DNA of 64,000 nucleotides, taken from the NCBI GenBank assembly GCA_903632075.3, contig CAHIKZ030000059.1, forward strand, positions 422,501 to 486,500, read 5' to 3'. Below, piece after piece: positions 1-11,899 of the stretch (within the stretch, counting starts at the first letter, position 1; each line of letters opens with the position of its first letter). A program made the translations under genes and the position numbers. The DNA comes from Acanthosepion pharaonis (lineage: Eukaryota > Mollusca > Cephalopoda > Sepiida > Sepiidae). The notes under the pieces are model-generated. The model made no database searches, had not been told where the DNA came from, and saw only the letters and a list, made by a program, of their open reading frames with translations.

Positions 1-104
1 GATTGCGTGTATCTACACACAAGCAGGAGAAACAAGTCATGGCTGTGAGACAATTTCTGTGAGTACATCAGCCCTTACATCTAGCCACATACCTTCCCAG
101 ACAG

Positions 105-105
<1 letters not shown>

Positions 106-161
<56 letters not shown>
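106..161. repeat. (TA)n microsatellite
   Basis: An uninterrupted TA dinucleotide run of about 55 bases, the first of more than 20 such tracts in the window. Confidence 0.97.
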
Positions 162-163
<2 letters not shown>

Positions 164-389
164 ATATAATTATGATGAGGCATAATAGTAAAATTATAGG
201 GAAAAAGAAAATCATATGGCTTAACCGTGTATAATTTTAACGTTAAAATAGCATGATGAAATGTTTATGAAGAAAGTTGTAAATGTTCAACAGAAATAAT
301 TTGACGATGAGCTAGGGATGTTTCAACTTTATAGAAAAATATATATATGCATGTTTCTCCAAATCTTTAAATTATTAAACCAAACCAAG

Positions 390-520
390 TCATTCTAGGG
401 TCACTTGACGTAGAAAATTTATTTACAAATGTCCCTGAAACCATTGATATAATCCTTAATTCTGTATATAAAAAATATTTGAATTGCCGCTAAGGGGCTC
501 ATAAAAACTCATTTTATCTG
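390..520 (+). pseudogene. Penelope-like reverse transcriptase fragment (possible)
   Basis: One plus-strand reading contains TLDVENLFTNVPETIDIIL. It resembles the catalytic block (S-x-D-V-x-x-L-F-T-N-V-P) of Penelope-like element reverse transcriptases. The reading soon meets a stop, and nothing upstream continues the domain. The segment is short and assigned from memory of the family, so it is a weak call. A minus-strand piece resembling the C-terminal end of the same class lies directly downstream, which would make this a rearranged Penelope relic. Confidence 0.35.
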
Positions 521-759
521 CACAGGCTCTGCTGGTGAAATTTTATATACACAGCCTCGAGAATTCTGAAGTGGTAAGCCGAGCGAACACTATGTAGATT
601 AGAAAACCATGTGCCTTCGTATTCGACGGCAGCGTCGGGTCTGTCCACAAAATGCTGCTCGATCGACGAATCGTGGACTGCTTGAGTAGTTCTTAAAACA
701 TGGCTCCGACTACGTGAACGTAAATAGGCAGGGACATGTCGCGAAATTCGCATTTCCAA
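514..759 (-). pseudogene. Penelope-like element C-terminal fragment (possible)
   Basis: An 81-codon minus-strand reading ends with HSVRSAYHFRILEAVYIKF and then a Q-x-L-C motif. Penelope-like proteins typically close with a similar 'H/N-x-x-(L/I)-x-I-L-E-(A/S)-x-Y-I' segment after the GIY-YIG nuclease. The nuclease core itself is not recognisable here. Opposite in strand to the RT-like piece just upstream, so either an inversion or two separate insertions. Could also be chance similarity. Confidence 0.3.
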
Positions 760-761
760 CC

Positions 762-1935
762 TCAGATTGGGTCGTCTTATGTACGCAGCTTTACATCGGC
801 ATTTGAATTTGTATACAACTATTTTATCTGAAAACAGGACAAACGATCCTTACTAAAGAAAGGGAACAAAGATTTTGTTTGAAACACAGTACGCAACTTA
901 ACATGATTGTAACATGAAACAATACAAGCTGAAATCTGACAATTCCTGTCAAGCCAAGGCAACTTTAAATAAATAGGGCACCGACTTGGTCCCAAAACCA
1001 CTAGTCCCTAAAAACGTTTGATTTTACTATCTATAATGATAGATTGGTGAGATATCCTTTACTTTCAAAAAATATTTCTGAATCTAAGCAAGTTCTTCAT
1101 TTAACAAACTAAGAGTACAGATCATCAAAGCGCGATGAACCAGGGTCAAAATTAGATCAATTTTCCGGGCATTGGGGACAAAAACTTTCCAACTTGTGTA
1201 TAAGCCTGTGAATGAAGAAGCTGGTATTGAGTACAACCATTCTTAATCTTAACAAGAACATACAAAAAGGGTAATGTCCCATCAATCTCAACGTCCATAG
1301 TAAACTGAAGGGATGGATGGAGAGAATGAAGTTCCGAGAAGAAATAACACCAATGGTGGAATCAAAAATTGAGGTGTCGTCAACATGCCTCATTTAAAGT
1401 AGGGTTTATGAACCTTGTCGAACAAAAGACGCTCACAATGGCGTACGCAAATATTGGTCAAAATATGGCCCAAAGTACTACTATCATATCATTAAAACTA
1501 AATTCAACTCCTTCAGACGCCAGACGCATGCATTGTAAAAACAAATTTTCAGGAATGGTATACCGCACCCAAATTAGCTCTATAGAGAACATCAGCACAT
1601 ATACAGATGATCTCATGGAGAGGAACATTAGTGTTCAAACTGACGATGTCAAAAGACACCATCAGTTTATTTTCAAACTCAATCTGTAAATTTCTAATGA
1701 AATTTGAAAAAAGAAAGAGACCGGCTGGAGTAATTCAGCCACCCATTTGGCCAACTCGTGTTGCACGGATCCCACCATAGAGAAGATGAGTCTAAGTGAT
1801 ATACCGCTCTCCAACGTCACCTGATGTTGCAAACATTGCCGTATATACCGATATGAACACTATAGTCTGTATTTCTGTTTTTAAATTCTTAAAAATAGTA
1901 TTGTTTATGCCTTGGGAATTGTCAAATATTATTAT
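762..1935. other. no recognisable feature
   Basis: AT-rich sequence. The longest reading frame (1369-1689, plus, 106 codons) shows no domain, signal peptide or composition suggesting a gene, and nothing in it was recognised. Confidence 0.6.
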
Positions 1936-1942
1936 GGGAACA

Positions 1943-2012
1943 CGATATACATACATACATATTGCATGAAACATACATACATATTGCATGAAACATACAT
2001 ACATATTGCATG
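1943..2012. repeat. 22-base minisatellite, about three units
   Basis: The unit ACATACATACATATTGCATG plus AA is repeated about three times head to tail, with the last unit running into the GCATGAAACAGAC motif that precedes the next TA tract. Confidence 0.85.
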
Positions 2013-2051
2013 AAACAGACTGTCGCCTCTAAGTGTTGACTTCTATGTTCA

Positions 2052-2114
<63 letters not shown>
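2005..2114 (+). repeat. microsatellite-linked repeat plus (TA)n(GA)n
   Basis: GCATGAAACAGACTGTC, then CCTCTAAGTGTTGACTTC and ATGTTCAC, lead into a (TA)n then (GA)n tract. The same unique block recurs next to TA tracts at 13.92 kb and 38.70 kb, so the microsatellite is part of a dispersed repeat rather than an independent expansion. Confidence 0.75.
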
Positions 2115-2120
<6 letters not shown>

Positions 2121-2261
2121 TACAATCGCCCTTAAACCTGAATTATTGATTTATTACTTCAAATATTAATATATTTTTGTGCTATTTCGAGATTAAAATT
2201 ACTTGCGGCAGTGTTCTACTCTTTTCCATGGATTTCTTCACTTGAATATTGTTTTCTATTT

Positions 2262-2346
<85 letters not shown>

Positions 2347-2347
2347 T

Positions 2348-2445
<98 letters not shown>

Positions 2446-2446
2446 A
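2262..2446. repeat. (CA)n(TA)n(TG)n palindromic microsatellite
   Basis: About 80 bases of CA repeats, a TACATACA interruption, about 60 bases of TA and a closing (TG)n run. Since CA and TG are complementary, the whole tract can fold as one long hairpin or cruciform. Confidence 0.95.
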
Positions 2447-2449
2447 AAT

Positions 2450-4115
2450 AATTAATGGATTTATATTTAATCCGATATTTTATTCCTCCAAACGCTATTA
2501 TTTAGTGGATACTCATATTTGAAACAGACCTCCCATTTTATTTAAACCAGTGTGCATTCCGTATATCGGCTTGTGCATTCGAAAAATCTTAATGAAAAAA
2601 AATTGTTCTCTGGCATGCATCGAATCTAAGTTACTATTCTTGATTAAGATGTCTCAAATGCCTAGGACGATAGATAGTGCACTGTTTAAAATTAAAATGG
2701 GGCTTCAATTTCGAAAGCTACAATAGCTGAAACGCTGTGAGTATAAAAACCAAAGATATCCATATCACAATACATATAACCCTATTATAATTGTTCTTGT
2801 TCTCACAACCGTTACGCGTTGCCAATACTTATTAAATAATGGACTATTCCGTTTTGATCGGGTGGAAAGCGGGGAAAAGACACTACTTGGTTTCAGAGAG
2901 AAAAAGAAAAAAAGAAAGAAAGAGAAGATTGATGTGTTTAACGGCTTCATTCAGTGCAATGGAAAAAGCTGTCAATTTCAAATCGTTTCATTTGTACCCA
3001 CTTCTGAATATAACGATCAGCATTCATATTTATTATTGTTATTGTAATATTTTTCTAAAGTTGCTAAGCTCAAATATGCCGTAGGTAAATTTCTATGGAT
3101 ATTTTATTGTTGTAGAACTCGTCATGAGCTTACGCAATAATTAACTTAAGAAAGGAAAGACCGGAGAATTAAGGGATTTAATGTAAGTAAAATATAACAG
3201 ATTTACTGGCTGAAAATAATAGGAAAATATATATAAAAATTAACTTTGGTGTGATTTCGATAAAAAACAGAAAATTATATGATGTAATATTTTTATAAGA
3301 ATTGCAGACACTGAATCCGACAATAATTCTTTCTTTCTATCATTCGATGATATAATTATATAAGTGCATCACTTTTAAATAAAATCGGGGAGGCTAGATT
3401 AAACAAATTGTACCCTGAATTAGAAAGAGCCTGTGGATGATGAAAAACGAGGGAGACAATTTTTTTTTAATTAATGTAAGTCATTAGAAATTCGGCGTCT
3501 CCCAAACTAATCAAGCAAATTGTAATTGAGACAGCGCCTGCCTGATAAATTTACATGCTTATCTTGTAGCATCATGGCGACTTTATCACAGAGGCATGTA
3601 AGAAACTGGGATAGAAGTGGCGTTAGTTGCAAGCCATCATTATATTATCACTTTAAATAAGATAAAAAATTTATGTTGTATGCGTTTTTATTTTTCATTT
3701 TTAGAGAGAATCATTACTTATTTGTATAGACGAAAGTAGTAATTTCGTGGGAAAATTAAACATTTACTTGCTTACATCTAATTAACCAAAACTTTCATTT
3801 TCCGTTTCAGTATTGATCACCGCAGGTTTTTTTTATCGTGATTATGTCTTAACATTTGCAAAATATTACGTGATTTATAATTACACGGAACACAATAATG
3901 TTGTCAAATGCTTCCAGAAAAGAGGTATCTTGATTTATTTGGGAAACATATGAGAATAATCTTCAACTTTAATTGGGAGCAAACCACCTACATACGGATA
4001 GAAAAAGAATTCATTATATTCACAAAAAACAAATGGAGCTGTATGAAAATGACGTGTCTTTTTTTTCAGGAGTTATTTAGTTTTTACAATACAGCAACCC
4101 TGTAGTGATTACAAG
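2450..4115. other. no recognisable feature
   Basis: AT-rich sequence with short reading frames only. Frames near 2.8-3.1 kb are Lys/Arg-rich because of purine-rich runs and show no domain. Nothing else seen. Confidence 0.6.
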
Positions 4116-4119
4116 CCCT

Positions 4120-5075
4120 ATCAGGATTCATTACTGGTGGTCACAGTCTTAACATAAAATATGCAGATGACATAGTGTTCATAACAGACACCGTAATTAA
4201 ACTATAGGAACTCTTAAAAAAGGTAGAAAATGAAAGCAAGTAGAAAGGTCTAAACACTAATTGTAAGAAAATAAAACCGATGGTTGTTAGGAAAAACATG
4301 GCCTAAGATTCGAATTACAAACTGGAGACATCAAAATCAAGCAATTACTTACATTATCTGCATTGTTTGGACTGTTGTCCTTATCTTTATTGATATATTG
4401 ACGACGTCTCTTCCAATTTACTCTACGGCATTCTTCAGGAGATTGGAAATTCGAACAGAACTCTTTATTTCGTCCAACGTGGTAGATTATTATAGTTCAA
4501 CGTGCCATGCCTCTTCCGGATGGATGTCTGAGTTATCGTCCGCTCAACCGTTCAAGTTTTTTTTTTTCACCACTGCAGTAGCGATGTTTTAAATTACCAA
4601 CTTTTTGGGCGAAGTTACTGAATCTAATCAATACTTTTATCCACTGCATTTCAGTTCAAAATTCCAACCATTTGAATATGACAAGAAAGATAAGGGAAAC
4701 AGTCCGGACAATGTAAATAATGTAAATCATTACAATTACCTCATCTCAGAAATATAGACAGAAAATCAAGCAAGTACAAAAATTTAAATATCTAGGAAAT
4801 ATTTTTTTTACAGAAGACGGAATAAGCTACACCAAAATCCGAAACTGAATTAAAGTAGATAATTTCCAAATGTTAACCAAAATATTAAGAAACAATAAAA
4901 TTTTGTTAGAAGCAAAAACGACGACGCAACTCTTATGCAGTATCTGTCTTCCTATACAACAGTAAATGATAGGCAATATCTTCACAGTCTCTTCGAAACA
5001 ATAGAAATCTACTTCTATAGATGGCTGTTGAGAATACCATGGATTGAACATTTGACCAACCATGAAATTTTAGTT
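4120..5075 (+). pseudogene. RTE-type LINE reverse transcriptase relic, interrupted
   Basis: The left part reads ITGGHSLNIKYADDIVFITD, which contains the YADD catalytic box, then a segment like ELLKKVENESK and a KGLNTNCKK-type stretch. After an insertion it resumes at about 4762 with KIKQVQKFKYLGNIFF followed by TEDGI, then decayed sequence corresponding to the 'LRNRKISLETK ... IPWTEH' tail of RTE-like proteins. Several stops and frameshifts are present. Order and motifs fit the C-terminal half of an RTE-clade RT, which makes DNA copies of its own RNA at a nicked target. The 5' half (endonuclease) is absent. The break is filled by a palindromic SINE pair. Confidence 0.7.
4345..4761. mobile_element. 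inverted SINE pair inserted in the RTE relic
   Basis: The left half reads as the minus strand of the SINE family seen in full at 35.28 kb: tail, GGACTGTTGTCC body, CTTCAGG, then a tRNA-like head near 4640 (minus). The right end is a plus-strand copy of the same tail (ACAGTCCGGACAATGTAAAT and then CCTCATCTCAGAAATATAG). The insertion is bracketed by AAAATCAAGCAA at 4333-4344 and 4762-4773, a 12-base target duplication inside the RTE reading frame. Confidence 0.65.
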
Positions 5076-5079
5076 TGAT

Positions 5080-6590
5080 TGGTTGTTTTCCTTTAGCGGC
5101 CTATCAACCACTATGTGGTAATTAGTGCCAAAATCTAAACATTTTTTCCAATTTTATTTTATTTTTGGAGATAATAAATGTTTAATGACACGTCTTACTA
5201 ATTGAGTTATAGCTGGGGTGGGTATTTTCAAGGGTATGTGAATAAAACGTACGTAACTGAAATTAAAACTCGGCTCTTCGTTTAACAATTATCATGTCAT
5301 TATCTGTTACCCCCCCCACACACACACACACGCACATCCACGTTCACAGCACCGAGTATTCCCAAGCATTCACCCATCTGGCTAACTGAGCAGGCTTAAC
5401 GTTTGTATTTCTCACTAGATTTTTGCGTATTATTTGTCAAAAAAAATCAAAATAAATATGTTGAGGGTTCACTCATATCAACACAAGAAAAAAAGTTTAT
5501 TTGCAAGAATAATTTTATATTTGCAACATTCTACAAATTAATACAATTAGAACTAATGCAATGCAATATTTATCGTTCACCAATGTATAAAGAAATAAGT
5601 ATGAAAACAATTTTTATTCATAAATTTATAAAAACATTTACTAAATTTTAAAATATGTGAACCAGTTATAAGGAAATCTTTATTTAGCATTTTTATAAAA
5701 TTCAAAATAATTGGCAATTAGCCGACCGCTCCAATAAATAACTAGTAGTGCAAATAAACGTTGGTGATCGTACAGAAAGTCGTGTTTCAAGGTGACTTGT
5801 GCATAAGCCGGAATTTTAGGAAAAACAAAATCAGAATGGACACTTATATATTGTATCAGAAAGAGAGAAGTGTAATTTCTCGGGCACATAATGTGGAAAG
5901 TCGGCTTGAAGAATTTGACACTCACACGACATAGTGAAGGAGAGAAGAACATACGAAAGCAGCGAACGACCAACCTAACTAGCTTGATTACACGGTTTTG
6001 CATTGCAGGGATGAGGAGTGATAGCAAAAGAGACAAACCTTTCTTAGAGCTACAAAGGGCAGGACGTTGTGGAGACTGTCGTCTACACCCTGAACGGACA
6101 ATAGGAAGACAAAGTAGAAGATGATGTCGAAGAAGATAACGAAGAAGAAGGAGATAAAGAAGAAAACAAAGAAGTCGACGACGAAGATGCTTAACTGTAT
6201 TTGTATTATTTTTTAGGATACATGTTGAAGAATTTGGCCTTCCGAAAAGGCTATGGAATATTATGTTTAATATTTTGCTTGAAATATCACCATTTTCTAT
6301 ATACACACAAATGTTTTCGTTTATGTACCATGTCCCTTTAAGGTGTGGGCAATCATGGCTCACTAAAAATTCTTATCCATTTTAGATCTTAGCAAAGTTT
6401 ATTTTTTACTATCCCTCCGGGTACTTGTCCTTCCATCCATATGCACCAGCATGTTAGGTAGGTTACTCGCAGTTTCTATCTGTCACTCTTGACTAAGATT
6501 GTCAAATTCTCCAAGTCGAAATACCTCATTATGTGTCAAAGGAATTTCAACTAGCTCTTTCTGATATTAAGTGTCCATTATGTTTCTATC
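5080..6590. other. no firm feature; long minus-strand frame unrecognised
   Basis: A 227-codon minus-strand frame spans 5680-6363, the longest in the window outside transposons. It shows no domain I recognise and is Leu/Arg-rich opposite a GAA/AAG-rich stretch, so it is probably a composition artefact. On the plus strand, 6107-6193 would encode an acidic run (EDDVEEDNEEEG and so on) ending at a TAA. Confidence 0.4.
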
Positions 6591-6667
6591 TATGAATGAA
6601 CAAATCTAGGTATATCTATCTATCAATATATCTATCTCCGTGTGTTCAAATCTATTCATTTATCTCA

Positions 6668-6668
6668 G

Positions 6669-6737
<69 letters not shown>

Positions 6738-6747
6738 TGTTTGATCA

Positions 6748-6780
<33 letters not shown>

Positions 6781-6939
6781 GTTTGTTCATATGTGAATGC
6801 ATATCTATATGTATATCTGTTTGCTCATATATATATATATCTTTGATAATATATATATGTATGTATATATGTGTGTATGTATCTCTGATATCATGTATAT
6901 ATGTGTGTATATCTGTGCAATTATATATGTATGAATATA

Positions 6940-7009
<70 letters not shown>

Positions 7010-7026
7010 TACATATATATATAGAT
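6668..7026. repeat. (TC)n(TA)n compound microsatellite
   Basis: CT repeats pass into TA, then degenerate TA/TG blocks (ATATATGTATGTATAT-like) for about 350 bases, ending in a pure TA run of about 60 bases. Confidence 0.95.
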
Positions 7027-7515
7027 GTATATGTTTATCCTCATACCTGTTTGAACACATAAAAATATATCTATGTGTATCTGCATCATCTTCAGCCCTA
7101 GACTGACTGTCTCGGAGTCAGTGGGGGGTAATTTAATTTAGATAGCAGTCGGGGAGAAGTTACACGCCTATTCAAAGGGACACATCATTTAGATAAGGAG
7201 CCTGCGTTGGTGACAAGGGGAGGGCATGAGGTATCAATCTAAAAAGAGATGGGTCGAGTGTGAGAAAATTTATGACCAAAGTCTTTTGTTGTATGCAAAT
7301 GAATTTAGGATCCTGTTAGTGGATACCAACCTATGTCAACAGCATATATGTTTTAATAGGATTGACAATAAATTGTATTTCGACAATAAGACATTTAAAT
7401 TATTATTTGATGGGGTATTCAAAAACAAAAGAATTTAAAGTTAGAATAAATTATCTAAATTATAGATTCCCAAAATTTGTAATACCGAAACATCCAATGG
7501 AATAAATCATGCTGC

Positions 7516-7615
7516 ATAACACACACACACATACATACATACATACACACGCACACATCTCTCTCTTTCTCTGTCTCTATGTCTCTCGGTCTCTCTCTAT
7601 CTGTCACTCGGTCGG

Positions 7616-7691
<76 letters not shown>
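7516..7691. repeat. CA/CATA, TC and (TA)n compound microsatellite
   Basis: CA and ATAC repeats, an imperfect TCTC-rich stretch, then about 60 bases of TA. Confidence 0.95.
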
Positions 7692-7694
<3 letters not shown>

Positions 7695-7966
7695 CATCCA
7701 TTTACATCATTAAGGAATAACAAGCCGTCCTCGAAATTTATTAAGAGTAAGATATTAATCAAAGCGGGTGGAGGCATCAGTTGGGGTACTGTTGTTTTTT
7801 GGGTGTTAGTAAGTAATAAGTTAAGATTTTATTCCTATATAAGTTTAAACCTGATCTATATCTACATTTTAACTGTAGATCTTTCCTTTGATTTAATAAT
7901 TTACATTGATTATTTCTTTTTATTATTCTAATTTTCCCCCTAAACATAGTCTGTACCTATCTCTAA

Positions 7967-8111
7967 AACTATTAGGTGTATGTGCGAAACTTATAATTTT
8001 CTAATCTATCTGAGGGTTCAGACCTTTCAAAAAAAATTGAGAATTGAAGGAAAATTTTCTGAACCCTCACATAGATTGGGAAAAAAGTTTCGCACATACT
8101 CCTAGTAGTTT
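7967..8111. repeat. fold-back (MITE-like) inverted repeat
   Basis: Left arm (about 7967-8021: AACTATTAGG, TATGTGCGAAACTT, TGAGGGTTCAG) is the imperfect reverse complement of the right arm (about 8059-8111: CTGAACCCTCA, AAGTTTCGCACATA, CCTAGTAGTT). Arms of about 50 bases flank a spacer of about 40. No coding capacity; typical of a miniature inverted-repeat element. Confidence 0.8.
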
Positions 8112-8165
8112 GAAATGCCGGTTTGAAATTGACTATACCCACATAAGGTAATTTTGGATTGTTCG

Positions 8166-8167
<2 letters not shown>

Positions 8168-8225
<58 letters not shown>
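8168..8225. repeat. (TA)n microsatellite
   Basis: Pure TA run immediately 5' of a candidate solo LTR. Confidence 0.97.
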
Positions 8226-8228
<3 letters not shown>

Positions 8229-8589
8229 GGGATCTTACCCATAATAATAATAATGGACTATTCCATACTTAATAAATACTGCGCCTCAGGAGTAGGCAAG
8301 GATTCAGTAGTTCAAGGCGAGTCAGTAGTTCAAATCGAGTCAAGAGTCGAGTCAGAGGCAGTCCGGAACAGAGTCGCGTTCAGACAATTACTGCAAGACA
8401 TTGGAATAGTGATACTGGTCGAGACTACATTGTTCTCTCTACTAAACCTGATTGTTCATACTAACGCTTCTACTTCTCTGTATATATTCCTGTGTGTAAT
8501 ATATCTGTGTTATTCCATACTTGTGTTCGCGTTCTTCTTTATTGGTTCTACCTTGACTATCACCGTGGTACAAGGAACCGGACCCTAAC
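8225..8589 (+). mobile_element. candidate solo LTR
   Basis: Begins near TTATGGGATCTTACCC and ends GGACCCTAACA, close to the TGTTA...TAACA terminal inverted repeats of LTR retrotransposons, with AATAAA at 8269 and no coding sequence (the overlapping reading frame has no known domain). The 5' TG is blurred by the adjoining TA run and the 3' end abuts a CA run, so no target duplication can be read. Alternative: an unrelated unique segment between two microsatellites. Confidence 0.35.
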
Positions 8590-8591
8590 AC

Positions 8592-8699
<108 letters not shown>

Positions 8700-9129
8700 G
8701 AAAAGCTTAAATACCACGCAAACACTGTAATAAATAAGGATATATTTCGACCAGAAATAAAAAACGGATGGTGCCGGGAGTGAGGTAAATTGGCCAATGC
8801 AAACTTTTTATAATCTTTGTGGATTTTCTACATAATTTATTTCGTAGTTCATAAATAAGAGACCTCTTTAAGAAACTAATAAAACTAAAATTATTTAGCA
8901 AATTAATATGTAACCGTTAAATAAAGATCATCCCTATAAGATGTTAAAAATACCAACCAATCAATGTGGGCATCAAAAATACAAACCAATACATCCATAT
9001 AAGATGTTAATAATCCTAACGGGAGATTAATACAATACTATATCAAATCCAAATAAATCTTACAAATAGAAATATAAGTCATACATGGTGCAAAGCAGTT
9101 CAACTGAAATAAAGAAAAAACATTATCAA

Positions 9130-9930
9130 ATTACAACGTTTAACTAAATTGTTAGGTCAAAGGTAGACTATGTCTACAATTTACCGTTAATTCGATCCTT
9201 TGATTTAATAAGGAGTTCTTATAATAAAAACTGATAATTTCCAATTTTTCATGTAAACACAGAAAGCAGGGTTCAAATAAGGATATACATGTTCTTGCCA
9301 TTTTTATAATTTTCCATTTCACCTTATGTGTCTTATGATCATCTTTTAAACTGCCAACGGTATTTAGAAAGTGATATATAAGTTCTATAATTTCTATCGG
9401 TGTAGGACAAGATATGCTGATACCACCTAGTCTTAAAAGAGTTCTTAGTACCACCGATATAGAATTTTTCAGCCATCGGATTTTCTATTGTAGAGATAGA
9501 TAAACAATAAATTTGGTCTGAATTCCTACAATTACATTGACTTTTATCATTAATAATATTTAGCTTGGATAAGTTTATTAAATTGCTTTCAAATTTTATC
9601 ATTATGTTGTTTTATAATCGTCTCAAGTTTTAATGATTTTCTGTCAAATATTTTACTAAGTTGGTTAATTTAGGGAAATGTGTTTTCAAGTAAATGGAGA
9701 AAATTCTGGACTAACTCAGTACTGATCAGTTCGTTAAATGGGTGTGTGTGCAAAATGATCTTCCTATTCTTATTTCTTATCTTTAGACCACTATCATCAT
9801 ATTGTCTATAGTTGATTTTAGCGTACTTGTAACCACTATTCTTATGACGGGAATATTCACTTGTCTTGATTATTGCGCACGCAATATAGTTCTCTTGCGC
9901 AGCAATTGAGACAAGTTGAAACAAGTAAGT
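9130..9930 (-). pseudogene. Penelope-like element fragment, GIY-YIG end
   Basis: On the minus strand, pieces of the C-terminal region appear in order: NRKIILHTHPFNELISTEL with FLHLLENTFP (compare the RKILWFNPPFN and HFP region of the element at 57.05 kb), then CNCRN, then FYIGGTKNSFKTRWYQH with SLSKYRW. The last block is the GIY-YIG nuclease region (YIG-x-T...F-K-x-R...H). Frames shift several times, so it is dead. It gives an independent, more diverged copy of the domain arrangement in the 55.5-57.7 kb element. Confidence 0.7.
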
Positions 9931-9934
9931 TCTC

Positions 9935-11890
9935 TTCCTCGCTTAGCTTTCAGCAGTGAATGTATACAAACCATGCCAGTAATGGCTGCCGCCAATGACA
10001 CGAATGAATATGAAATTTTACTGTCGATAACTCCAAAACGGTAGAATTGATCAAATTTATCAAGCTAGATTCGAATGAAGATTGTACAATTACACTTAAT
10101 TGTAAGTATTCTGGAAATTTATAATACAGTCTGAGCGCGGGTGCTAATCTTCAAATTAACCTACAATCTTTATTTAAAACATTAATTCAACATAAACTTT
10201 CTTTGAATACGATCTCTGGAGTGTGATTACATTACAAAAATTATTTTCCGGCGATTTCTTTAAAAATAAATATAATTATACTTTTTTAAAGTTTCTTCTT
10301 AGAAACTGGGACTGAAGGGAAACAAGGGAGAGCCTTAACTATGAAATATTTTGAATATATAACCATATTTGTTTAAGCGATCAGCACGATTATCTCAGCT
10401 TCTCTACGTAAAAATTTCTATTGGAAACTTAGCATGGCCTCAAAGTCAATACAAACGCAAATCTGTCCTTGTTCGATTTTACACATTAAGAGACACGATC
10501 TAAGCGAATCAAAGGTTCTTTCGTTAAAATAATACTTATTTGATCCCTTAATTCTGCATAGCCTTTCTTCGTAGTCGACTGTTCCTTACCATGGTTACAA
10601 TAGTACACCTACATTAAATTACTATAATGGCCGAGTTACAAATCATAAAGTACTCGACAGACCTGGAAGTTTGTTTCGAATTTACACATCCAGGTGACAC
10701 TATCTGACCGATACGAAGTTGATTTTGGTAAAGAGAAATCTGTAATTGCCCTGCCTCCCCTCTTCCCAAAAAATTCTGACCGAAAGTCCTCTAAAATTTA
10801 ACTACATAGAAAATGTAAAGGAGAAAATACTTCTCTGAATTGGTACAAACTTCGAAGCAAAGTTCGTGGTAAATACGAAGAAAAAATCAATCTTACCAGC
10901 AGAAGACTTTTACTTGAAACGCGAGTGACTTTGATATTCCTTTCAATTTTCCTTCGGTAATTGTCATTTTGAGGTGCTTATGAGGGATTCATGGATGTAT
11001 TGACAGCTTACGTCAGGGGAAATTATCGTACGGACGAATAGATGTGAGATAATAGCTTTAAACTACAGCGAAAGCCAGCAAATCAGAATTCTCGTCCTGT
11101 ACGCACAGGAAAACTGCGACAAAGGCATTCACAGGCATGGCATTTAATAAATGCCGTCTACCACTCCAATAGTGATGAAACTTTGCAAACATGTTAAACT
11201 AACTTCCAGTTTGTTAGTAGGCTGTTTTTATGAAAATCTATAATGGGACTACGAGGGCCCCTAGATAGCAACTCGCCGCTGGCTCTGTGTTAAGCATTTC
11301 ATTTAAAATAGAATTAATTTGTTTCATATTTTGCTATGTGCATCATTAAATTCGCCAGGTTCCAATTGATTTCAACATACCCTTAAAAAGTATTTCGTAG
11401 TTGTTGCTGTTTTTGATATGGAATTAATTCGTTTCAAATTTTGCCAAGTGCATCGTTAAATCCGACAAGTTAGAATTTATTGAATGCACATAAATTGATT
11501 TAATCTATTCAGCCATTTAGATGTAAAACGACATTTAAATAGAGGTTATATGGGAATAGATACTTTATCTAAGCTTATATTTCAATCTACTCTTAAAAAG
11601 GCATATCATGGTTGTGGTTGTTGTTTTTTGTCTGTGTAATAACAAATTGTTTGAAGGACACTTCCGTACTATCCGCTTTTCCTGGAATAACTGAGTAAGT
11701 CAGCTAGTATATATATAATTTCTATTTCTTGTATGTCATTGATTGAACCGGCTTCTAATGCTCTGGATGTAGCGGCTTACTGACAGTAGTCAAGGATCGT
11801 GGGGGCACAGTCCCATGTGTAAAAGAGAAACTCGAATGAATTCCATCACGGAATATGTGATCGAGCGGCGCTATATCGTGTCTAATTTGC
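9935..11890. other. no recognisable feature
   Basis: About 1.95 kb of mixed-composition sequence without long reading frames or repeats that I can relate to the rest of the window. Imperfect similarity between 11310-11350 and 11415-11460 (ATTAATTTGTTTCATATTTTG-like) hints at a short duplication. Confidence 0.5.
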
Positions 11891-11899
11891 TATCTCTTC

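Noticed and set aside
2203..2455. Several open frames of His-Thr, Tyr-Ile and Cys-Val repeats
   Set aside because: Translations of CA, TA and TG microsatellites; not proteins.
5680..6363. 227-codon minus-strand frame
   Set aside because: No domain, no start context, composition driven by the GAA/AAG-rich opposite strand; kept only as an unrecognised stretch.
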